Shown here: positions 1 through 7,469 of the stretch, piece after piece
Position numbering within the stretch: the first letter of the stretch is position 1
Layout of the letters: each line of letters begins with the position of its first letter
Source: Nitrospirota bacterium
GTDB lineage: Bacteria; Nitrospirota_A; Leptospirillia; Leptospirillales; Leptospirillaceae
Assembly (NCBI GenBank): GCA_021838585.1
Contig: JAKCDE010000016.1
Coordinates: 1-23,877, forward strand
Length of the DNA stretch: 23,877 bases
Reading direction: 5' to 3'
The notes under the pieces: generated by a model
The model's database searches: none
What the model was told of the DNA's origin: nothing
The model's input: the letters and a program-made list of their open reading frames with translations, nothing else
Translations under genes and position numbers: made by a program

Positions 1-2873
1 TCTCCGGGATAGACCATGAGGACGCTGGCGTTGTTGGCCCCGTTCACAAGGCCGGCCGGCTCGTAGTAGTTGGTGTTCAGGAGATTGAAGGCGTTGAAGA
101 AGAGCTGGGCCTTGTTGTACCAGGAGGTCTTGGGAAGATCGTAGGCCACCAGGAGGTTCGTCGCCCAGTATCCGGGCGAGTTCTCCTGGATGTTGGCCGT
201 TCCCGAGGGACCGCCGCTCGTGTTGATCACGTTCATCATGCCCGTATAGCGCTCGTTGACGGTGAAATGCCAGCTCCCGCGGGCGTAGTTCAGATCGAAG
301 TTGCCCAGCATGTTCGGGACGAAGGGCAGGGGATCTCCGGAGTTGCTCAGGACCGTGGAAGTCCCCAGTCCGTATTGGGCGCTCACGAAATAGGCATCGA
401 CCGCGGAAAAGTTTCCGTCGACACTGAAACCCGCCGGAAGCTCCCGCTTGAACTCGGCCTCAAACCCCCGCATTTCGGCAAGTCCGGCCGAATCGGGAAG
501 AGCGGTGGTGACGCCGTTGGCTCCCGTGACGAGGGATGTCGTCAGCATGTTGTTGATATAGTCGTTATAGACGTCGAAGGCCACGAACCCCTTGTCTGTC
601 CCGTACCGGGCGCCGATTTCGACGTCGTTCACGATCTCGGGCTTGATATTGACCGTTCCGAACCCCGGGGGAAGCTCGAAAAACTGGATCGAAGGCGCCG
701 AGAAGGATTGCCCGGCATTGGCGTAGACCTTCCAGTTCCCGGTTGGATACCAGTTCACGCCCACATGCGGCAGAGGGACGACGTAGGACTCCCCGGCGTT
801 GGGCTCGTAGGCGGCGTTCCCTCCGTTGGCGCCGTTGACGATCGTCTGGGCCCCAGACATCATCGAATTGGAGTACTGCTCGTTGATCGCCATGACCCGG
901 AAGCCCGCGCTGACCAGCCAGTCGTCGGTCGGGCGGTAATGGTCTTCCAGGTAGGCGCCGATGGTGGTCAGCATGTTGGAGCCGCCGGCGTTCCCCGTCA
1001 TGTTGATGGTTCCGATCGGCTCGTTTCCGTAGAGGGTGTTGTTGTAGGAGAGCCGCATCCCCAGATGGACCTTGTTCCCCTTTCCGGCCTGGATGGCGGT
1101 CTCGGCGATATCCCCCACCTTGAAACCCTGTCCCTGGATGTAGGCGAAATTGAAGGGGTTCGCGACACTCGTCTGACCGGATGTCCCATAAAAAACGTTT
1201 CCGCCGTAATCCGGTCCGCCAGGCTGGAAGGCCGTCCCGTTGGGTCCGGGGATTGCCGATCCGGTCGCTCCGAAAGGAACCTGGATCACGCCGTAGGGCA
1301 CCAGATAGGCGAAGGCGTTGTTCTTGAAGGAGACCATGTTGTTAAGCTGGTCCTCCCCCTGGAGGGTGATCATGTAGCGCTGGGAGATCCATTCCTTGTA
1401 GTAAGGCGAGTCCGGCAGGTTCTGTCCCGATGGTGCCGAGGCGTTCTCCCCGTTCGGCATCCCGTTGTAGCTCGGCCCGAACTGCTCGAAGTTCTGGAGC
1501 GAGGTCGAGGCGCCCCGGTCGTAGTTCTTGTAGGCCCCGGTGAACATCAGGCTGATCTTCCCGTCCGCCAGGTACTTCGTGACGTTCGCGTAGTCCTGGT
1601 ATTCCTGGAGGCCGGTGAAGTCCTGGAAACCCTGCTGGTTGATGATCGACAGGTCGTTGTAGGCGCCCACGCCGAGCTTCTCGCTGATCCCGGTGTTCGC
1701 GATGAAGGAGGTGTAGTACTGTCCGTAGGAGCCCATGCCGTAGGTGATCTGGGAGTAGGGATCCTGGGTGGGCTGCATCAGGTGGATGTTGACGGTACAC
1801 CCCGAGGCATAGTTGTAGAGATTCATCGCCGTCGTCACCCCGCGCTGGATGTCGACCGAGGCGATGTCGATGTTGAAGAGGTTCAGGTCGTAGACCATTC
1901 CCCCGTCCTGGTTCTCGTTGAACGGAACCCCTTCGACGGTGAACTCGATGTTGGATCCGCCGGAGGGAGCCGTGTTGGATCCGCCCGTCGAGTAGCCCCG
2001 GCAGGTGAAGTAGTTCATGCCGCCGGTGACGCCGTTCGCCCCGGACCGGGAATAGTAGTTGATGCCCGGCTGGTTCGACAGCGCGAAGCCGATCCCCGTC
2101 GTCTGCCAGGTTTCAAAGGTCTTGTGGTCGACGATCGTGATGGCCCCGGTCGTGTCCTTGATCTTCTTGTTCCCGGAGGCGTTGATGTTCGCCTGGGCCA
2201 GGGTGTTGATCTTGAGGTTCACGTCCGCCCGGGTCGTCCCCCGCACCGCGATCTCCTGCGAATACGGCAGATAGCCCCGCTTCACGGCCGAGAGGAGGTA
2301 GTCCCCCGACGGCACGCTCTTCAGGTCGAAATTCCCGGAGGGCCCTGACGCCACCTGGTAGACCTCGCCCGTCTTCGTGTTCTTGACCGCGAGATTCGCG
2401 GCCAGCGGCACCTTGTGGTCCCCGTGGCCCTCGTAGACCGTTCCCAGGATCTCGGAGGTCCCCTGGGAGAGCTTGTTCACCGCAAAGTCCATCTGGCCGA
2501 TCGTCCCGGCCTTCAGGAGCCCCTCCTTCCTCTGGACGGAGAAGTTGCCGCCGCCCACCAGGACCTTGTAGTCCCCGGGAGGAAGGTTCGAGAAGATGAA
2601 CGCCCCCTGGGAGTCGCTCTCCTTCTTGATCAGAAGCCCCGTCGTCGTGTTCTCGATCTCGATCGGAACCCCCGACAGGGTCTTGTGGTCCTTGACCGAG
2701 CGGATGTTACCGTACAGGATGGACGGCGCGGCATCGGGCTTCGCCGGAAGCTGCGAATTGTTCGACTGGGATGGCTGGGACGGATCCGGAGCCGACCAGA
2801 CGTCGGTCGCCAGCCCGCCCCAGAGAATCCCCGGAGCCACGAGCCAGGCGATCTTCTTTCTTAAGGACAACAT
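1..2873 (-). CDS. TonB-dependent outer-membrane receptor, 3' end cut off by the window
   Basis: Outer-membrane active-transport receptor; the ligand cannot be told from sequence. About 957 codons are open from ATG at 2873 to the left edge with no stop, so the C-terminus is missing. A signal peptide covers residues 1-28 (MLSLRKKIAW, cleavage near WSA). Two tandem carboxypeptidase-regulatory-like beta-sandwich domains follow (about 50-133 and 140-222), each with a G-x-F-x-L/F-x-x-x-P-x-GDY signature. The plug is at about 240-365 (VDHKTFETW, FTCRGYS, VEGVPFNEN, VDIQRGV) and the rest is barrel with alternating aromatic strands. An AAAGGAG ribosome site lies 5 nt before the ATG. The gene is the same strand as, and downstream of, exbB-exbD-tonB-regulator, so it is probably a client of that TonB. 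Oddity: two plug cysteines (about residues 291 and 359) sit in the RGY and GxxVNI motifs, where Cys is unusual. The family call is firm; siderophore, cobalamin or other cargo is open. Confidence 0.93.
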   Translation of the reverse strand, partial: MLSLRKKIAWLVAPGILWGGLATDVWSAPDPSQPSQSNNSQLPAKPDAAPSILYGNIRSVKDHKTLSGVPIEIENTTTGLLIKKESDSQGAFIFSNLPPGDYKVLVGGGNFSVQRKEGLLKAGTIGQMDFAVNKLSQGTSEILGTVYEGHGDHKVPLAANLAVKNTKTGEVYQVASGPSGNFDLKSVPSGDYLLSAVKRGYLPYSQEIAVRGTTRADVNLKINTLAQANINASGNKKIKDTTGAITIVDHKTFETWQTTGIGFALSNQPGINYYSRSGANGVTGGMNYFTCRGYSTGGSNTAPSGGSNIEFTVEGVPFNENQDGGMVYDLNLFNIDIASVDIQRGVTTAMNLYNYASGCTVNIHLMQPTQDPYSQITYGMGSYGQYYTSFIANTGISEKLGVGAYNDLSIINQQGFQDFTGLQEYQDYANVTKYLADGKISLMFTGAYKNYDRGASTSLQNFEQFGPSYNGMPNGENASAPSGQNLPDSPYYKEWISQRYMITLQGEDQLNNMVSFKNNAFAYLVPYGVIQVPFGATGSAIPGPNGTAFQPGGPDYGGNVFYGTSGQTSVANPFNFAYIQGQGFKVGDIAETAIQAGKGNKVHLGMRLSYNNTLYGNEPIGTINMTGNAGGSNMLTTIGAYLEDHYRPTDDWLVSAGFRVMAINEQYSNSMMSGAQTIVNGANGGNAAYEPNAGESYVVPLPHVGVNWYPTGNWKVYANAGQSFSAPSIQFFELPPGFGTVNIKPEIVNDVEIGARYGTDKGFVAFDVYNDYINNMLTTSLVTGANGVTTALPDSAGLAEMRGFEAEFKRELPAGFSVDGNFSAVDAYFVSAQYGLGTSTVLSNSGDPLPFVPNMLGNFDLNYARGSWHFTVNERYTGMMNVINTSGGPSGTANIQENSPGYWATNLLVAYDLPKTSWYNKAQLFFNAFNLLNTNYYEPAGLVNGANNASVLMVYPG

Positions 2874-2984
2874 CGAATCTCCTTTGATTGGGTTTTGAAC
2901 GTAAGGGTGTGTCGATCGCAAAACAGGCAGAAAGTGCCTTGACGGAGGATTATGACGAGGCGGAATGTCCGGACGGTTAAACTT

Positions 2985-3015
2985 GGGTAAAAGTGAAAAA
3001 ACCTCGGATTTTCAC
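2985..3015 (-). terminator. Possible weak intrinsic terminator behind the response-regulator gene
   Basis: Read on the minus strand, GTGAAAATCC and GGTTTTTTCAC form a hairpin (7-bp outer stem, small internal loop, 2-bp top) followed by TTTTA. It lies 150 nt after the regulator stop and 110 nt before the receptor start. It could separate the two transcription units, but the stem is A/T-rich and the U-tract is short. Confidence 0.3.
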
Positions 3016-3165
3016 AAGGACGGACGACCGGGCCCAATTTTCGGACACCATCGGAGAACAGGGGAAAGGGGGGCGAAGGGCTGCCTGCGCGAGGATTTTG
3101 TCAGGAAGGGGAAAAAGGGAAGGAGACTTCTGGAACAGGGAAACTGCCGTCGGGGAGGATCCGGG

Positions 3166-4014
3166 TCAGCCGTCGGCCTTCATGCGGTATCCGACGCCCC
3201 GGATCGCCTCGATCGCAGGACCCCCGGCCAGCTTGTTCCGGAGAGCGTGGACGTGGACCTTCAGGTTCTCCCGGCCCACCATGCGGTCCTCCCCCCAGAC
3301 GGACTGGAAGAACTCTTCGTGGCGGACCACCATCCCGATCTTCGAGAGCAGGACGACGCACACGAGGAACTCCTTGTGGCTCAGGTGCACTCTTCTTCCG
3401 CGAAGACGGACCTCGTATTTCTGGGTATCCACGACCAGGCCACCGGACTCGGCCCGGTCGAAGGGATAGTCGAAGCCTTTCCTGTCTTCGCGTTCCACAC
3501 GCCTCCAGAGAGCGCCCAGCCGGGCCTCGAACTCCCGCGCGCTGAAAGGTTTCGGGAGAAAATCGTCCGCTCCCGCCTCGAGGCTCGAAAGACACAGCTC
3601 GTGGAGATCCCCCTCCCCCGCCACCATCAGGAAGGGAACGGGAGCCAGGGATTCCTGGGAGCGGACGAACCGGCAAAGGTCGAGACCGCTCCGCCGTGGC
3701 AGGTGGACGTCGGCCACCACCATCAGGCGGTCGCAGTCACCCGAGGCCTGGAACTTCCGGAGCATCCAGACCGCCTCCTCCCCGTCGAAGGCCGAGGCGA
3801 TGGTGAAGATGGCCTGGTCCAGGTCGAAGCGCCGGTAGACGGTCTTGTGGAGCGCCTCGTCCGTATCGGCCACCAGGACGCTGGCACGTCCGCCCCAGGG
3901 CGAGACGGCCCTCTTGCCGGCGGCGGTCTCGTTTCCGCCTTCCGGAGGGGGAGGGTATGCCAGGGTGTTGGCCCCTGAGATCCCCTTCCACCCGGAGAAG
4001 GTTCTCTTCTTCAT
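3166..4014 (-). CDS. OmpR/PhoB-family response regulator, orphan, downstream of tonB
   Basis: A 282-residue two-component regulator: receiver at about 45-165 and winged-helix DNA-binding domain at about 190-278, ending in the family hallmark RGVGYRM. The receiver keeps acidic residues D50/D52/E53, the phosphoacceptor D102 (ADVHLP) and K155 (LPKPF). The usual Thr/Ser switch residue after beta-4 is Ala132 (FLMVAGEGD), so signalling may be altered. A Pro/Gly-rich stretch of about 44 residues precedes the receiver. ATG 4014 is preferred over the upstream in-frame start at 4080 because AAAGGAAG lies 5 nt before it. It follows tonB by 96 nt on the same strand, so co-transcription with exbB-exbD-tonB is likely. 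No histidine kinase gene is in the window. The role is inferred: regulation of the TonB module or of the receptor just downstream. Its targets are unknown. Confidence 0.9.
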   Translation of the reverse strand: MKKRTFSGWKGISGANTLAYPPPPEGGNETAAGKRAVSPWGGRASVLVADTDEALHKTVYRRFDLDQAIFTIASAFDGEEAVWMLRKFQASGDCDRLMVVADVHLPRRSGLDLCRFVRSQESLAPVPFLMVAGEGDLHELCLSSLEAGADDFLPKPFSAREFEARLGALWRRVEREDRKGFDYPFDRAESGGLVVDTQKYEVRLRGRRVHLSHKEFLVCVVLLSKIGMVVRHEEFFQSVWGEDRMVGRENLKVHVHALRNKLAGGPAIEAIRGVGYRMKADG

Positions 4015-4110
4015 CAAGACTTCCTTTCGGCGGGGATTCCCGCCCCCGCCTCCCGGCCCTTTTTTCGGCCCTCTTCGCATTCGGGCGAGGGAGGCTCCGT
4101 TTCTGCGCCC

Positions 4111-4773
4111 TCACCCCGTATTGCGGATCCGGAACCGGAAATTGAGTTCGAACTTCCCGGGGACCGCCTGTCCGTTCTGGCTCGCGGGCTTGAACTTCAG
4201 GTGCTTGAGAACGTTTTCGGCGATCCGGTTCATGTCGTCCCAGACCGACGGGACGACCATCTTCGAGCGGGTGATCTTTCCCGAGGCGTCGACCCAGAGG
4301 TCGATGACCACGTCCCCCTCCTCGTCGTCGGCCTTCATCTTCTCCGTATAGAGCGCGTCGGTGTCGACCTTCGTCAGGAGACGGGGGGGAAGATACCCCG
4401 CCCCTCCGCCGGAGGAGGGCGTCCCCTCTCCCCAGCTCATGTTGACCGCCGTTCCGGTGGAGGCGGCCAGGAGGTTGGTCGAGGTCGCCGTCTGGGCCGG
4501 GAGAACCGGCGGCGTGACCGGATGGTGGACGACGGTCTTGTGGACCATCCGGGGCTTCGCCTTGGGCTTGGGCGCCGGCGGCTTCGGCTTGGGAGGCGGG
4601 GGCGGCGCCAGCGCCACCTTGAAGGCGGGAGGCGGGGGCGGCGGAGGGGCGGTCACGGGAACCCTGAGCGCGGCCAGGAGGACGGCCTCGAAGACGAGGA
4701 CCCCGCCCAGGGCCCACGGAAAAAACGAGCGGCCGTTTTCGGAGGCGACGGCCTTGCTCCCGGCGGCCCCCAT
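4111..4773 (-). CDS. tonB: TonB energy-transducing protein
   Basis: A 220-residue TonB-type protein that carries proton-motive energy from ExbB/ExbD to outer-membrane receptors. One N-terminal membrane anchor (about residues 17-38, FFPWALGGVLVFEAVLLAAL) is followed by a Pro/Lys-rich periplasm-spanning segment (42-75, with APPPPPKPKPPAPKPKAKP) and a C-terminal TonB domain (about 130-220, with GDVVIDLWVDASGKI and LKFKPASQNGQAVPGKFEL). The start is set by overlap: the exbD stop and the tonB ATG share one base (TGATG at 4775-4771), which suggests translational coupling. The frame remains open to 5220, but that extension is exbD DNA read in another frame. Downstream neighbours are the response regulator and a TonB-dependent receptor. 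Confidence 0.95.
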   Translation of the reverse strand: MGAAGSKAVASENGRSFFPWALGGVLVFEAVLLAALRVPVTAPPPPPPPAFKVALAPPPPPKPKPPAPKPKAKPRMVHKTVVHHPVTPPVLPAQTATSTNLLAASTGTAVNMSWGEGTPSSGGGAGYLPPRLLTKVDTDALYTEKMKADDEEGDVVIDLWVDASGKITRSKMVVPSVWDDMNRIAENVLKHLKFKPASQNGQAVPGKFELNFRFRIRNTG

Positions 4774-5192
4774 CAGTGAAGATCCTCGGAGCGGATCGAG
4801 ACGTTCGAGAAGCCCAACGAATTGCAGAGATCCATGACGTCGACCAGCCGCTGGAGCTTCGAGTCCTTGTCCCCGCTCACGATCACCTCGTACTTCGCCG
4901 TCTTGTCCGCGAGAAGGGCGGAGAGATGGTCCCTGAGGCCCGCCCGGTTCACGGGGGTGTTCTCGAAGAGGATCTTTCCCTCCTCGGTGATGGTGATGTT
5001 GATCATCTTCGGCTCCTGCTTGAGCGGGTGGGCCGCAGATTTCGGCAGGGCCACGGTCACCCCGTTCAGCTTGATGAGCGACATCGAGATGAAGATGAAG
5101 ACCACCATCAGGAAGAACATGATGTCGATCATCGGGATCAGTTCGATCCGCGCCTTCGGGGATTCGTCGTCCCCGTCGCGAAAAAGCCTCAT
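4773..5192 (-). CDS. exbD: Biopolymer transport protein ExbD
   Basis: A 139-residue inner-membrane protein with one transmembrane helix (about residues 18-40, IPMIDIMFFLMVVFIFISMS) and a periplasmic domain. Asp23 in the helix matches the protonatable Asp conserved in ExbD/TolR. It forms the proton channel with ExbB and drives TonB. ATG 5192 has AAGGAG 8 nt upstream. The gene lies 88 nt after exbB, with a strong hairpin between them, and overlaps tonB by one base. TolR is a relative, but the adjoining tonB favours ExbD. Confidence 0.95.
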   Translation of the reverse strand: MRLFRDGDDESPKARIELIPMIDIMFFLMVVFIFISMSLIKLNGVTVALPKSAAHPLKQEPKMINITITEEGKILFENTPVNRAGLRDHLSALLADKTAKYEVIVSGDKDSKLQRLVDVMDLCNSLGFSNVSIRSEDLH

Positions 5193-5222
5193 GTAAGAAT
5201 CTCCTTGCTCGTGTCGTCACAC

Positions 5223-5244
5223 GCCGGCCGAATGCCCGGCCGGC
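5223..5244 (-). other. Perfect GC-rich hairpin between exbB and exbD
   Basis: GCCGGCCG and CGGCCGGC form an uninterrupted 8-bp stem around a 6-nt loop in the exbB-exbD gap. No T-run follows on the minus strand, so it is not a standard terminator. In polycistronic mRNA it could stabilise the exbB part or reduce expression of downstream genes; this is inference. Confidence 0.55.
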
Positions 5245-5280
5245 AGTCCTGTCCCATTCCTTTTTCTCCCCGAACCCGCG

Positions 5281-6012
5281 TCAGGCCGGAGACGAGCTTT
5301 TCTCCGCCCGGAAGGCCGTCTGGACCCCTTTGACCACCGCCGCGCCTTGCCGCGAGTCCGCGAGTTCGGGAGATTCCCGGTAGGCGTCGCGGATCGGCCG
5401 ATGGAGAATGGTGATGAGCCGCGCCGCCGACTCGAGGGAGGACTTGATCCCGCTGATCCACTTGTAGAGGAAGTTGTAGAATCCCAGGGAGACGATGGCG
5501 ATGACCAGCCCCGTCGCGGTGGCGATCAGCGCCTCGGCGACCCCTCCCGTAATCTGGGTGGGCTTTCCGAGCCCGGAGATGGACATGACATGGAAGGAGG
5601 CGACGATGCCGATGATCGTTCCCAGAAGACCAAGGAGCGGCGCCATGGTGATGGCGGTGTCCAGGATCCACATCCGCTCCTTGAGCTTCTTTTCCTCGAG
5701 CACCGCCTCCGCCTCGATCAGGTACTCGAGCTTCTCCCCTTCGAGCTCCGACTCCACGAACAGCTTCAGGATCTTGCTGACGATGAAGTTCTCGGACCGG
5801 TAGGACTCCTTGATCATGGAGATCACCGACTTCGGATCGAGCTTCTCCTTGACGTTCTTGCGGAGGACCGCAAGAACCCTTTCGGTCTGGATCTTTTCCT
5901 GTCTCAGGACGACGAGCCGCTCGATCCCGACGGAAAGCGCCACCGCCGACATGGGCAGAAGGATGTACATGACCGGGCCGCCCTTCATGAGATAGGCGAA
6001 TGCATTCATCAT
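5281..6012 (-). CDS. exbB: Proton-channel protein ExbB (MotA/TolQ/ExbB family)
   Basis: A 243-residue inner-membrane protein with three hydrophobic segments: about 10-30 (GPVMYILLPMSAVALSVGIE), 120-145 (APLLGLLGTIIGIVASFHVM) and 165-190 (ALIATATGLVIAIVSLGFYNFL). LGLLGTIIGI, followed by the third helix, is the MotA/TolQ/ExbB core. Tandem ATG codons occur at 6012 and 6009. AAGGAG is 3 nt from the first and 6 nt from the second, so the second may be used. It heads exbB-exbD-tonB on the minus strand, and the adjoining tonB makes ExbB more likely than TolQ. The 365-nt region upstream should hold the operon promoter, but no convincing sigma70 or Fur-box match was found. Confidence 0.95.
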   Translation of the reverse strand: MMNAFAYLMKGGPVMYILLPMSAVALSVGIERLVVLRQEKIQTERVLAVLRKNVKEKLDPKSVISMIKESYRSENFIVSKILKLFVESELEGEKLEYLIEAEAVLEEKKLKERMWILDTAITMAPLLGLLGTIIGIVASFHVMSISGLGKPTQITGGVAEALIATATGLVIAIVSLGFYNFLYKWISGIKSSLESAARLITILHRPIRDAYRESPELADSRQGAAVVKGVQTAFRAEKSSSPA

Positions 6013-6377
6013 TTTCTCCTTGGTTGTAGGGATGCGACCGCATCCGGTTGAATCTCTTCACGCTGAGATATTCCCATCCCCATTTGAAGATTCGGTAAAT
6101 AAGGCGTGGCGAACCCGTGACGGGACGGTAAATTTTCTGCACCTCTTTCGAAAATCTTGCTTTTCATCTTATTCGTGATATCTTTACGCCATTCGGAATC
6201 CAGCCTCCCTGTCGGGGTCGAATTCAGGAAATGCGGACTCCCGTAGCCGGAATCTCGCCATGGCGACGGTTTCGCATGGTCCGCTCCGGGATTTTAAAAC
6301 CCCGTCTGGCGTATCCGGGATTCTGTTCGACATTCACGTTCGGTGGGGGCCGATCCAACCGAAGGAGGGCAACGGAG
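6013..6377. other. Divergent intergenic region before exbB and the small membrane-protein frame
   Basis: No gene was found here. The region must contain the promoter for the exbB operon (minus strand) and any promoter for the small plus-strand frame at 6378. A locally A/T-richer part at about 6130-6185 is the most promoter-like. I saw neither a good -35/-10 pair nor a Fur-type inverted repeat. Confidence 0.4.
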
Positions 6378-6542
6378 ATGGCAGAAGAAAACCCACAAAT
6401 GGCGACGGGCCCGGCGATCGTCGGCTTGGTCCTGACTGTGGCCGCGGGCCTTTTTTTCATCATTTTTCTCGGACAGGGGGCCGAAAGCGCCAACCATATG
6501 AAGGGGTGGCTACCGGGCTCGGCGACCCATCTCTGGCCGTAA
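6378..6542 (+). CDS. Small single-pass membrane protein, hypothetical (54 aa)
   Basis: Unrecognised. ATG at 6378 is preceded by AAGGAGG with 9-nt spacing, the strongest plus-strand ribosome site in this area. The product begins MAEENPQMATG and has one hydrophobic helix (about residues 12-31, PAIVGLVLTVAAGLFFIIFL), then a short tail rich in Gly, His and Trp ending in HLWP. The arrangement resembles small accessory subunits of membrane complexes, but no family is identified. The frame continues upstream to an ATG at 6231 without a ribosome site, so the short form is preferred. It is divergent from exbB. It could be a chance frame; the helix plus ribosome site is the only support. Confidence 0.45.
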   Translation: MAEENPQMATGPAIVGLVLTVAAGLFFIIFLGQGAESANHMKGWLPGSATHLWP

Positions 6543-6948
6543 TCCGTCCCTTTCCAGGCCGCTATTCCTGTCTGCCTTCATCCCTTCCCTCCGGGTGAAT
6601 CTGTGGGAAAGGGGAGCGTCATTTTGCCGGGGGGCGGAACTCCGGACGACATCCTTTCGCTCCCCCTCGGAAATTTCTTTTCCTCCGCCTGGATGCTTTG
6701 TCTCGAATCCCTGTTTTTGTCGTATTCCTGACGCAATTTATCCCGAACAGACAAATCGGCATGGATCCAACCGAAGGAATATCTCCTCGAGATCCGAAGG
6801 ATCGAATTTTTGAGCGAAACGTCTCCGATCATCATGTCGCCTGCGAAACGGCCGAAGGGCCGGACTCCGGAAAGGAGTGGAGCGACCCAACATGGAGGGA
6901 TCGTGACGCGGATGTCCCGGGGAATCAGGGAATTTTGCCCGATCGCGG
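6543..6948. other. About 400 bp with no recognised gene
   Basis: Short open frames occur on both strands, but none has a ribosome site, a recognisable domain or convincing composition. No tRNA, repeat array or clear terminator was seen. Confidence 0.4.
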
Positions 6949-7231
6949 ATGGGAGACTTTATCCGTAAGGAGAAGCCCTCCTTCGTCCTTCTCTTTGGGT
7001 CGGCCGCAAGGGGAACGGCCACCCGCCATTCGGACCTGGATCTTCTCGTCGTCCTGGAGAGCCGGGAGGAGATCCACGAAAGAGCGAAACGCGTCTGGCC
7101 TTATTTTCCGGTGGGGAGGAGAGGTCGACGTCTTCGTCTACACTCCGGAAGAATGGGCGGCAAGGCGAGAGCGTCCCGATAGCTTTACGAGAAGGATCCT
7201 TTCTGAGGGGCTGGTTCTTCTGGGGCTTTAG
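6949..7231 (+). pseudogene. Minimal nucleotidyltransferase (MNT/MntA-like), split by a frameshift
   Basis: The first frame (6949 onward) encodes the catalytic core of a small nucleotidyltransferase: FVLLFGSAARGTATRHSDLD, i.e. GS-x10-D-x-D with the two metal-binding Asp, then LLVVLESREEIHERAKRVWPYFPVG. At about 7110-7125 (a G/A-rich run, gtggggaggagagg) the homologous reading moves to another frame, which continues GEVDVFVYTPEEWAARRERP and ends SEGLVLLGL before a TAG at 7229-7231. This is the expected C-terminal half (VDVFVYTPEEW) of the same family. The gene is therefore broken by an indel, or the assembly has an error there. The true 5' end is unclear: a short frame from ATG 6912 (MSRGIREFCPIADG) may be the displaced N-terminus. 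Such proteins are often antitoxins of HEPN toxins, but no HEPN gene is adjacent. Confidence 0.7.
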
Positions 7232-7469
7232 GAAAACATCTTCGGGGCGAAAATCTGGGTGAACAGGCCTCCCACGCTCTGTCCGTCGCAAAAACGGAAC
7301 GGGTGGAGTCGGGTCCGGAGGACAGGATCGGGTGGGCCCCGGGCCCCTGCGGCCAACACTTCCGGGCACTTCGAAAAATTCACGGAAAACAGCGGGCGAC
7401 ACACCACACCTCACGGCATCCCCGCCGGAGTGCCATGGGCGGGAACGGCCGGATTCCGGAAGTCCTGCA

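Noticed and set aside
267..2348. Long plus-strand open frame of 693 codons
   Set aside because: Antisense of the TonB-dependent receptor. Its product has no domain and is rich in Val/Gly/Arg/Asp repeats typical of G+C-rich shadows, while the minus strand reads as a clear receptor.
2930..2960. Sigma54-like GGCAC...GC upstream of the receptor gene
   Set aside because: Spacing between GG and GC does not fit the required -24/-12 geometry.
4774..5220. Upstream extension of the tonB frame, which would give 369 residues
   Set aside because: The extension is exbD in another frame. TonB begins at ATG 4773 with its membrane anchor directly after.
6130..6190. Fur box before exbB
   Set aside because: Only loose GAT/AT-rich similarity; no 7-1-7 or hexamer-array pattern.
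6354..6780. 15-bp repeat GATCCAACCGAAGGA near 6353 and 6765
   Set aside because: One shared 15-mer in a window this size is not far from chance, and its flanks do not match.
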